Shown here: in pieces, positions 35,436 to 42,640 of the stretch
Layout of the letters: the number at the start of each line of letters is the position of its first letter
Numbering within the stretch: position 1 is the first letter of the stretch
Notes under the pieces: generated by a model
What the model was told of the DNA's origin: nothing
Seen by the model: the letters and a program-made list of their open reading frames with translations, nothing else
Databases searched by the model: none
Origin: an uncultured Eubacteriales bacterium
GTDB lineage: Bacteria > Bacillota > Clostridia > Oscillospirales > Acutalibacteraceae
Length of the DNA stretch: 64,000 nt
NCBI GenBank assembly: GCA_902491475.1
Contig: CABUHY010000009.1
Location: 15,733-79,732, forward strand
Reading direction: 5' to 3'
Made by a program: the position numbers and the translations under genes

Positions 35436-36239
35436 TTATAATGCGAATTTTTCTATTGCTTTGCCGACGCCGTTGTTTTCGTTGGAGTCGGTTATATAGT
35501 CGGCGGCTTCAAGCACGGGACGCTGTGCGTTCTTCATTGCAACGCCGAGACCTGCCCTTTCGACAAGAGTAACATCATTATAACCGTCGCCGCAAGCCAT
35601 AATTTCCGAGCGGTCAAGATTGAGATATTTCCCGAGTTCACGCAGAGCCACACCCTTGTTCATATTTTTGGGAGCAACCTCTAAAAAGAAAGGCTCGGAA
35701 CGGAAAATCGTAACGCCTTTAAGTTTTTCGCTCATTTCGATTTCGGCTTTTTCAAGCAAATCGGGTTCGCCCGTTATCAAAAATTTGGGTACGGGATATT
35801 TTATCTCTTCAAGCAGATTATCCGTCCTTTTGACTTCAAGCTTATTTATGCCGATTTCAAGCTCAAAATACTTGTCATTTGCCTTTTGAGTTATTGCAAT
35901 GTCGTCCTTATAGGTAGTCAGCGGCACGCCGAGAGAGTCGGCAATGTCGATTATCTCCTTAACCTGTTCAACCTCGATATTTTTCTGATATACAATCTTT
36001 CCCGTGTGTAAGTCGGTAATTCTCGACCCGTTATAGGAAATAATATATCCGCCCCTGTTGCACAAATCAAGCTCGTTTATATATCTTTCAATGCCCTTGC
36101 TGGGTCTGCCCGAGGCTATGGCGAAAATGCCGCCTTTATCTATAAATTTATCTATTGCACTCTTGGTTTCGGGCAAAAGCTCCTTTTTCTTGTTTACAAG
36201 AGTGCCGTCTATATCGCTTACCACAAGTTTAATACTCAT
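35436..36239 (-). CDS. Cof-type HAD-IIB phosphatase
   Basis: 267 residues. HAD motifs: I DIDGTLV at residues 8-14, II SGRPSKG near 42, III Lys in the NMNKG segment near 193, and IV GDGYNDVTL near 217. The C2B cap domain between motifs II and III is typical of Cof/YbiV sugar-phosphate or FMN phosphatases. The ATG is preceded by CGGTG. Substrate unknown. Confidence 0.92.
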   Translation of the reverse strand: MSIKLVVSDIDGTLVNKKKELLPETKSAIDKFIDKGGIFAIASGRPSKGIERYINELDLCNRGGYIISYNGSRITDLHTGKIVYQKNIEVEQVKEIIDIADSLGVPLTTYKDDIAITQKANDKYFELEIGINKLEVKRTDNLLEEIKYPVPKFLITGEPDLLEKAEIEMSEKLKGVTIFRSEPFFLEVAPKNMNKGVALRELGKYLNLDRSEIMACGDGYNDVTLVERAGLGVAMKNAQRPVLEAADYITDSNENNGVGKAIEKFAL

Positions 36240-36343
36240 TTTATCACCGTTCTATATTTTATCATTTACCCGAATTTTTTCAATTCGGCATTAGCACGAT
36301 ATTTTTCCGTAAATCAACAATTTTTTATTACCTTTGACAAAAT

Positions 36344-36799
36344 TTACCGCTTTCTTTGGTATTCAAGCAGCTCGTCCAATTTTCTGTGCAGGTTTTCAAG
36401 TATAATTTCACATTTCAGGTTAACCTTGAAATCGTTTTCCGCCCTGTCTCTGTCCTTTTGCTCCTGCCGTTTCTGGCTCATCATAATAAGCGGCGCCTGG
36501 ATTGCCGCAACACACGACAATACAAGGTTAAGCATTATAAACGGATACGGGTCAAAAGGGTTTTTAAGAAAATACACATTAGCCAAAATCCATATAATCA
36601 GAAAAGCCGTAAAAGCTATTATAAAGAACCAGCTTCCCGCAAACTCCGCCAGCTTGTCCGAAGCCTTTTGACCGAAGGTAACCTTTTTATCGTCGGAAAA
36701 CGATATTTTGTTTTCAAGCAAAAGCTCGGTTATTTCATCGTCTGACATATCCTCTCGTACATCTTTGAGAATTTTCCCCAAAAGCTCGTAATGAGTCAT
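36344..36799 (-). CDS. DUF1003 membrane protein
   Basis: 151 residues with two transmembrane helices (about 57-77 and 87-107) in the DUF1003 pattern: FGQKASDKLAEFAGSW, WILANVYF, DPYPFIMLNLVLSCVAAIQAPLIMM shortened here by family memory to its visible core DPYPFIMLNL. The C-terminal third is a charged helix (EQKDRDRAENDFKVN) likely to form a coiled coil. Function unknown; the family is widespread in bacteria. Confidence 0.88.
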   Translation of the reverse strand: MTHYELLGKILKDVREDMSDDEITELLLENKISFSDDKKVTFGQKASDKLAEFAGSWFFIIAFTAFLIIWILANVYFLKNPFDPYPFIMLNLVLSCVAAIQAPLIMMSQKRQEQKDRDRAENDFKVNLKCEIILENLHRKLDELLEYQRKR

Positions 36800-36852
36800 T
36801 TTTCTCCCCCGTTCTGTTCATATTTATTATAAATAAAAGAGCGGGAAATATA

Positions 36853-36882
36853 CAAAAAAAGCATCAGCCGAGCTGATGCTTT
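36853..36882 (-). terminator. Intrinsic terminator of the nucleoside ABC transporter operon
   Basis: On the minus strand AAGCATCAGC pairs with GCTGATGCTT around a short loop, followed by seven Ts; 16 bp after the last permease gene. Confidence 0.92.
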
Positions 36883-36898
36883 AATCGTAAATGTAAAA

Positions 36899-37882
36899 TT
36901 ATCTTTCCTCTCGGAAATATGAAAGTCCGAGGCTCTGCGGGGGCTGATTTTCTTTCTTCTGACGGATGCTGATAAGGATAAGAACAACTATCGTAACAAG
37001 GTACGGCAGCATCTTGATAAGCTCCTTTGCCGCAGGCGAAAGTCCGGGGATATATACGCAAATGATATAAAGTCCGCCGAAAATGAAAGAACTGAGAATT
37101 GCCGATTTCGGCTTCCAAATTGCGAAAATAACAATTGCAACCGCAAGCCAGCCTCTGTCGCCGAAGCCGTTGTTTGTCCAAGCGCCGCTTGTGTAGTCCA
37201 TTACGAAGTAAAGTCCGCCCAAGCCTGCGATGGCACCGCCGATACAGGTTGCAAGGTATTTATATTTTGTAACGCTGATGCCTGCCGCGTCGGCAGTTGC
37301 GGGATTCTCGCCGACCGCTCTGAGGTTAAGACCCACTCTTGTTCTGTTGAGAACAAAAGAAGCTACCAAAGCGATTATAATCGCAAGATAAGCCAAAAAT
37401 CCAAATGAAAGGAAGGTTTCGCCGAAAAGTCCGAGCTTGCTTGCAAACGGAAGCGAAGCCTTATAGCAAAGACCTGTTTTGATAAGAGAAATCGAACCCG
37501 TTTCTCCGAAAAGGCTCAAAAGAGAACCGCCGAAGAAGTTTCCGATACCGACGCCGAAGGTTGTAAGCGCAAGACCCGTTACATTCTGGTTTGCCCTTAA
37601 AGTAATTGTAAGGAAGCTGTAAATAAGGGCAAGCAACGCCGAACCGATAAGCGAAGAAAGCAAGGGAATAATAACCAAAAGGAACGAATTGGGGTTATCT
37701 GCGGAATGTTCGTAAATATATCCGCCGATAATGCCCGAGATACCGCCCATATACATTATTCCGGGAATACCGAGGTTTAAGTTACCGCTTTTTTCGGTAA
37801 TGATTTCGCCTACCGAGCCGTAAAGAAGCGGAATGCTCTGAATAATTGTCGCATTTATAAAAGTCAAAATTGTCGTGAGCAT
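36899..37882 (-). CDS. Nucleoside-type ABC transporter permease 2 (NupQ-like)
   Basis: 327 residues, about eight to nine transmembrane helices, BPD_transp_2 family (GEIITEKSGNLNLGIPG near residue 25, RAVGENPATADAAGI near 192). The partner of the permease, ATPase and BMP lipoprotein encoded upstream; together they form a basic-membrane-protein type importer used for nucleosides. The ATG shares one base with the stop of the upstream permease gene (TAATG) and has GGAGG. Confidence 0.93.
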   Translation of the reverse strand: MLTTILTFINATIIQSIPLLYGSVGEIITEKSGNLNLGIPGIMYMGGISGIIGGYIYEHSADNPNSFLLVIIPLLSSLIGSALLALIYSFLTITLRANQNVTGLALTTFGVGIGNFFGGSLLSLFGETGSISLIKTGLCYKASLPFASKLGLFGETFLSFGFLAYLAIIIALVASFVLNRTRVGLNLRAVGENPATADAAGISVTKYKYLATCIGGAIAGLGGLYFVMDYTSGAWTNNGFGDRGWLAVAIVIFAIWKPKSAILSSFIFGGLYIICVYIPGLSPAAKELIKMLPYLVTIVVLILISIRQKKENQPPQSLGLSYFREER

Positions 37883-38997
37883 TATTTAACCTCCTTATGC
37901 TTTGATCTGAAATTAACTTTATAGTTAATGAAGAATTCACTGCCGATAATGAAGAAAATGATAATTCCCGTCAATATATCGGAAATGCTTTCGTTCAAAC
38001 GGCATACGGTGGCAATTTCGCCCGCACCCTTTTGAAGGAATACTATAAGGAACGAGGTAAGAACCATAATTGCAGGGTTAAACTTTGCAAGCCATGAAAC
38101 CATAACCGCCGTAAAGCCCATACCGCCTGCCGTATCCTTGGTAATGGTGTGGTTTGTACCCGAAACGAGCAGGAAGCCCGCAAGTCCGCACATTGCGCCC
38201 GAAAGAACCATGGTACGGATAATAACCTTTTTAACATCGATTCCGATGTATCTTGCGGTGTTTTGGCTCTCGCCGACGACCGTTATTTCATAGCCCTGCT
38301 TGCTGTACTTTAAGTAGATATACATAACTATCGTAAGCACCGCAACTATAAGAATATTTATAAGATATTTCTGACCGAAGAGAGTCGGCATCCAGCCTGC
38401 CTGTGAGCTCATATTGATAACGCCCATTACAGCCGAGCCGCTCGGTACCCAATACATAATGCAGAACGATACAAGCTGAATTGCAACATAGTTCATCATA
38501 AGCGTAAACAGCGTTTCGTTAGCGTTCCACTTTGCCTTGAACACTGCGGGAATGAGACCCCAAACGATACCTGCCAATATACTTGCCGCAAGCATTATGA
38601 TTATAAGCAATGCGTTGGGCATTGAGTCCTTTATGTAGAACATACAAGCTGCAGAAGCAAGACCGCCGACAAGCACCTGGCCCTCCGCTCCGAGGTTCCA
38701 AAACTTCATTTTGAACGCCGGTGTAACAGCAAGCGAAATGCAAAGAAGCATTGCAAGGTTCTGGAAAAGAGACCTGATTTTTGTCATTGAACCGAAGTTG
38801 CCCGTTACCATTGCCTTAAAGACCTGTACGGGGTTATAGTGTGTAAGAAGCACTATAACAACAGATGAAACAAGCAATGAAATTACAATGGCAAGAATAC
38901 GGATTCCCCAAGCCTTAACCTCTGAAATATTGCCCCTTTTGGTAATATGGATTAAAGGCTCGTGACCGTGTTTTGAGCTTTTACTCATTTTCCGCAC
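37882..38997 (-). CDS. Nucleoside-type ABC transporter permease 1 (NupP-like)
   Basis: 371 residues, about nine transmembrane helices after a cytoplasmic N-terminus of about 28 residues. The family motif FWNLGAEGQVLVGG is near residue 101 and VGESQNTARYIGID near 237. Its start overlaps the ATPase gene by 17 bp, so translation is probably coupled. Same operon as NupQ-, NupO- and NupN-like genes. Confidence 0.93.
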   Translation of the reverse strand: MRKMSKSSKHGHEPLIHITKRGNISEVKAWGIRILAIVISLLVSSVVIVLLTHYNPVQVFKAMVTGNFGSMTKIRSLFQNLAMLLCISLAVTPAFKMKFWNLGAEGQVLVGGLASAACMFYIKDSMPNALLIIIMLAASILAGIVWGLIPAVFKAKWNANETLFTLMMNYVAIQLVSFCIMYWVPSGSAVMGVINMSSQAGWMPTLFGQKYLINILIVAVLTIVMYIYLKYSKQGYEITVVGESQNTARYIGIDVKKVIIRTMVLSGAMCGLAGFLLVSGTNHTITKDTAGGMGFTAVMVSWLAKFNPAIMVLTSFLIVFLQKGAGEIATVCRLNESISDILTGIIIFFIIGSEFFINYKVNFRSKHKEVK

Positions 38998-40516
38998 CTC
39001 CGTTCGTCTGAGTCATAAGATAACCGATTTCCTCTTTCTTGGCTGTTCTGCCGTCAACGATACCCGTTATTTTACCCGAGCCGATAACAAGAATTCTGTC
39101 GCAAAGCTCTATAAGAACATCCAAATCCTCGCCGACAAAGATTACGGCAACGCCGTGCTCCTTTTGCTGATTCAAGAGGTTATATATTGTATATGATGAG
39201 TTGATGTCAAGTCCTCTTACGGGATAAGCCGCCATCAAAACCGTGGGAGCCGCCGCAATTTCGCGTCCGACAAGAACCTTTTGAACATTACCGCCCGAAA
39301 GCCGTCTTACGGGAGTGTTTGCGCTCGGAGTTACAACCTCGAGCTGCTCGATTATCTCGTCTGCAAGGTTTTTCGGTTCTTTTCTCTGCAAGAAGAAAGA
39401 TTTGCCCTTTTTATAGCTTCTCAAAAGCATATTATCGACAATACCCATATTGCCGACAAGACCCATACCGAGCCTGTCCTCAGGAACGAAAGAAAGACGA
39501 ACGCCGAGGGAACGAATCTGAAGCGGAGTTTTGTCACGGAGGTTTTCAACGGTATCGGAATCGGGAACATTGTAAAGGATTTCACCCTGTTCGACATTCT
39601 GAAGTCCCGCAATGGCTTCGAGCAGCTCACGCTGACCCGATCCCGCAATTCCCGCAATACCGAGGATTTCGCCCGAACGCGCCGTAAACGAAACATCGTC
39701 AAGCATCTTAACGCCCTCACGGTTTGTGCAGTTGAGGTGCTTTACGACAAGTCTGTCCTTGGGATTTTTCGGTTCGCTTCTGTTGATATTGAGGCTTATC
39801 TTTTTGCCGACCATCATTTCGGTAAGCTCGCTCTCATTGGTTTCTGCCGTGATTACCGTGCCGACATATTCGCCCTTTCTGAGAACCGAAACCCTGTCGG
39901 AAAGCGCCAAAACCTCGTGGAGCTTATGAGTGATGATAATTATCGTTTTTCCGTCTGCTTTCATATTGCGAAGCACCGAGAAAAGCTTTGTCGTCTCCTG
40001 CGGAGTGAGAACCGCCGTAGGCTCGTCGAGGATAAGAATATCCGCACCTCTGTAAAGAACCTTAATAATTTCAACCGTCTGCTTCTCCGAAACGGACATT
40101 TCATGTATTTTTTTATTCGGGTCAATATCAAAGCCGTACTTTTCGGCAATCTTTGAAACCTTTTCTGTGGCTTTTTTGATATTGTAGCCGCCCTTTTCAT
40201 TAAGTCCGAGAACAATGTTTTCCGCCGCGGTAAACACATCGACAAGCTTGAAATGCTGATGTATCATACCTATCTTATAGTCAAAGGCGTCTCTCGGAGA
40301 ACTGATAACCGCTTCCTCGCCGTTTATGAAAATCTGACCCTCGTCCGGATAATAAATTCCGGAAATCATATTCATAAGCGTGGTCTTGCCGCTTCCGTTT
40401 TCACCGAGTAACGAAAGGATTTCGCCCTTGTACGCACACATATTTATGTTGTTGTTTGCGACAACGGAGCCGAATCTCTTCGTGATGCCTTTCAATTCCA
40501 AAGCAACTGTACTCAT
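38981..40516 (-). CDS. ABC transporter ATP-binding protein, duplicated (NupO-like)
   Basis: 511 residues with two ABC ATPase domains, as in sugar/nucleoside importers. The first half has Walker A GENGSGKTTL near residue 39 and Walker B ILDEPTAVLTP near 160, with MSVSEKQ in place of a canonical LSGGQ. In the second half the Walker A-like site is degenerate (GIAGSGQRELL), while LSGGNVQK is canonical. That asymmetry is normal for this family. It energises uptake by the two permeases downstream. Confidence 0.94.
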   Translation of the reverse strand: MSTVALELKGITKRFGSVVANNNINMCAYKGEILSLLGENGSGKTTLMNMISGIYYPDEGQIFINGEEAVISSPRDAFDYKIGMIHQHFKLVDVFTAAENIVLGLNEKGGYNIKKATEKVSKIAEKYGFDIDPNKKIHEMSVSEKQTVEIIKVLYRGADILILDEPTAVLTPQETTKLFSVLRNMKADGKTIIIITHKLHEVLALSDRVSVLRKGEYVGTVITAETNESELTEMMVGKKISLNINRSEPKNPKDRLVVKHLNCTNREGVKMLDDVSFTARSGEILGIAGIAGSGQRELLEAIAGLQNVEQGEILYNVPDSDTVENLRDKTPLQIRSLGVRLSFVPEDRLGMGLVGNMGIVDNMLLRSYKKGKSFFLQRKEPKNLADEIIEQLEVVTPSANTPVRRLSGGNVQKVLVGREIAAAPTVLMAAYPVRGLDINSSYTIYNLLNQQKEHGVAVIFVGEDLDVLIELCDRILVIGSGKITGIVDGRTAKKEEIGYLMTQTNGGAENE

Positions 40517-40568
40517 TGATTTTTTCCTTTCTTCCTTTATAGCTTCAACTTAATTCCGAAAACAAAAA

Positions 40569-40587
40569 AGCCGTAGTATCTGCGGCT
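40569..40587 (-). terminator. Weak hairpin with T-run between BMP and ATPase genes
   Basis: A short GCCG-based stem followed on the minus strand by TTTTTTG, inside the leader of the ATPase gene. With the stronger hairpin just upstream it may lower ATPase and permease expression relative to the binding protein. Confidence 0.45.
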
Positions 40588-40631
40588 GTCCTCTTTTCAA
40601 AACTAAACTATGCTGTTTTATAAAAAACAAA

Positions 40632-40659
40632 TTCGGGCGGAGCGTAAACTCCGCCCGAA
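40632..40659 (-). terminator. Intrinsic terminator after the BMP lipoprotein gene
   Basis: Arms TTCGGGCGGAG and CTCCGCCCGAA (11 bp, loop of six), 7 bp after the stop, with T-rich sequence following on the minus strand. It lies inside the operon, so partial termination is expected. Confidence 0.88.
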
Positions 40660-40666
40660 AAGTGAA

Positions 40667-41881
40667 TTATTTAATTGATGCAGTATCTTCGGTAATGCCG
40701 TCGATTACAATATCAAAGTAAGGAGCTGAACGGTATTCCGACTCGTGGAAGTAACCGTCTGCAACAGCCTCTGTATCGGGTGTGAATGCAGCGTCTGTAT
40801 CAACATCAGCCATATAAGTTGTAAGAGTTGCGCCCTTAACTGTGAACTTCGAGGTATCGAATACCTTCAAAGTGCCGTTTTCGAGCTCAGCCTTAACTTC
40901 GTCAAGCTTAGCCTGTGTGCCCTCAGCCGCAACAGCGGTGTTGAGCTCTGTAAGCTGAACCATACCGTCCTTAAGAGAACCTGTGTAGTCAGCGGGAACA
41001 GCTGTGCCGTTTACTGCTGCTTCGTACATCATCTTGAAGTAGGGAGCCCAGTAAATCTTTGAAGAAATAAGAGCAGTGTTCGGACCCATTGAAATGGTGT
41101 TTACATTGTAAGCAACGTTCGGAACGCCCTTCTCTTCACAAGCCTTGGGAGCGCCCTCCGAGTCAGCGTGCTGAGAAATAAGTACGCATCCGTCGTTGAT
41201 AAGCTTGAGAGCAGCTTCACGCTCAAGAGCGATGTCGAACCAAGAGTTTGTATATGTAACCTTCATCGTTGCGCTCGGGCAAACAGAGCGTGCGCCGAGA
41301 TAGAATGATGTGTAGCCCGATTTAACTTCGGCATACGGGAAAGCGCCTACATAGCCGATAACAGCCTGATCAGCGGTAATCTTGCCCGAAGAAATCATTT
41401 CGTTGAGCTTCAATCCTGCTGCAACGCCTGCAAGATAACGGCCCTCGTAAATGCTTGCGAAAGCATTGTGGAAGTTAGCAAGCTTTTCTGTGTGAGCCAT
41501 TGTACCTGTTGCATGATAGAACTGAACGTCCGGGAACTCCTTGGCAGCCTGAAGAACATAAGTCTCATGACCGAAAGAGTCTGCAAAGATTGCGGTACAA
41601 CCTGCCTCAACAAGCTCGGAAGCTGCATTGTAGCAAGCGTCTGTCTCGGGAATGTTTGTCTTGATAAGAACCTGCTCGTCGGTAAGACCGAGTTCCTTCT
41701 GAACATCCTTGAGAGCGTTGATGAAGTTTGCGTCGTAAGTCGAGTTTTCATCATGGAGACAGATAAGACCGAGTTTAACATTGCTTGTCTTTGTGTCGTC
41801 CTTGGTGCCGCCGCAAGCCGCAAATGAGAAAATCATTACAGCAACGAGAGCAAGCGCCAAAATTTTGGTGAACTTTTTCAT
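40667..41881 (-). CDS. BMP family nucleoside-binding lipoprotein (NupN-like)
   Basis: 404 residues. A signal peptide ends in lipobox FAAC (Cys at 23). The mature part is a periplasmic-binding-protein fold of the basic membrane protein family: ENSTYDANFINAL near 45, FADSFGHETYVLQAAKEFPDVQF shortened here to its start FADSFGHE near 95, and GAFPYAEVKSGYTSF near 175. It delivers substrate, probably purine nucleosides, to the downstream ABC transporter. GGAGG precedes the ATG. The gene upstream is xpt, which fits purine salvage. Confidence 0.92.
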   Translation of the reverse strand: MKKFTKILALALVAVMIFSFAACGGTKDDTKTSNVKLGLICLHDENSTYDANFINALKDVQKELGLTDEQVLIKTNIPETDACYNAASELVEAGCTAIFADSFGHETYVLQAAKEFPDVQFYHATGTMAHTEKLANFHNAFASIYEGRYLAGVAAGLKLNEMISSGKITADQAVIGYVGAFPYAEVKSGYTSFYLGARSVCPSATMKVTYTNSWFDIALEREAALKLINDGCVLISQHADSEGAPKACEEKGVPNVAYNVNTISMGPNTALISSKIYWAPYFKMMYEAAVNGTAVPADYTGSLKDGMVQLTELNTAVAAEGTQAKLDEVKAELENGTLKVFDTSKFTVKGATLTTYMADVDTDAAFTPDTEAVADGYFHESEYRSAPYFDIVIDGITEDTASIK

Positions 41882-41905
41882 TTTTTGACCTCCAAAAAAT
41901 ATTTT

Positions 41906-41921
41906 AACGGGCTTCCCCGTT
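41906..41921 (-). terminator. Small hairpin between xpt and the BMP gene
   Basis: AACGGG pairs with CCCGTT around a four-base loop; AAAATATTTTTT follows on the minus strand. It is a weak terminator or attenuator and leaves read-through from xpt possible. Confidence 0.5.
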
Positions 41922-41932
41922 TATTAACATAA

Positions 41933-42514
41933 TCAACGTCTGAAGACGATTTCCCCTGTTTCGTCGTTCATTGACTCAACAATGGCAAGCGATTCCACAC
42001 GCACGCCCTGTTTTCTCAAATTTTCGCCGCCGGGCTGGAAACCTTTTTCGATTACGATTCCTGCGCCGACAACCGTCGCACCTGCCTGCTTAATTATCTT
42101 GATAAGACCCTCGAGAGCCTTACCGTTGGCAAGAAAGTCGTCGATTATGAGGATTCTGTCCTCGGGCTTTATATAGTTTTTGGAAACTACGATTTCGTAT
42201 TCCCTGCCGTGAGTGAAGGAAACGACCTTGCTTGAATAAACATCGTCCGACAGGTTGCTTGTCTTGTTCTTCTTTGCAAAAACAACGGGTATATTATTAA
42301 AAGATTGCGCAGTTACACACGCTATACCGATGCCCGAGGCCTCTATGGTAAGGATTTTTGTAACGTCGCAATCTTTGTAAAGTCTGGCGAATTCCGCACC
42401 TATTTCCGAATAAAGTTTTACATCTATCTGATGATTAAGGAAGCTGTCAACCTTAAGGACATTGCCCTTTTTGACAATACCGTCTTTCAAAATTCTCTGC
42501 TCAAGTAACTCCAT
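41933..42514 (-). CDS. xpt: Xanthine phosphoribosyltransferase
   Basis: Converts xanthine and PRPP to XMP. 193 residues; the N-terminus MELLEQRILKDGIV and the PRPP-binding loop LIIDDFLANGKAL near residue 125 are characteristic of Firmicute Xpt. The ATG at 42514 is chosen over one eight codons upstream because GGGAG sits about nine bases before it and the N-terminus then matches the family. A promoter (TTGAAA, 17 bp, TAATAT) lies upstream. No purine riboswitch was found in the 126-bp leader. Confidence 0.94.
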   Translation of the reverse strand: MELLEQRILKDGIVKKGNVLKVDSFLNHQIDVKLYSEIGAEFARLYKDCDVTKILTIEASGIGIACVTAQSFNNIPVVFAKKNKTSNLSDDVYSSKVVSFTHGREYEIVVSKNYIKPEDRILIIDDFLANGKALEGLIKIIKQAGATVVGAGIVIEKGFQPGGENLRKQGVRVESLAIVESMNDETGEIVFRR

Positions 42515-42611
42515 TTTCCCCTGCTCCCAAAGCTTCAAAAATAATATATTAGTATATTACTATATTCGACATTATTTTTCAAGTGTAAAATAGCACAAAT
42601 AAAAAGATACA

Positions 42612-42633
42612 GGCGGTCAAAATTTTGACCGCC
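42612..42633 (-). terminator. Intrinsic terminator of the alpha-mannosidase operon
   Basis: A perfect 22-bp palindrome with half-site GGCGGTCAAAA, 7 bp after the GH38 stop and followed on the minus strand by CTTTTTATTT. Confidence 0.85.
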
Positions 42634-42640
42634 TAAGCAA

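Noticed and set aside
42515..42640. Purine riboswitch before xpt
   Set aside because: Expected in many Firmicutes, but the conserved purine aptamer loops were not found in the leader.
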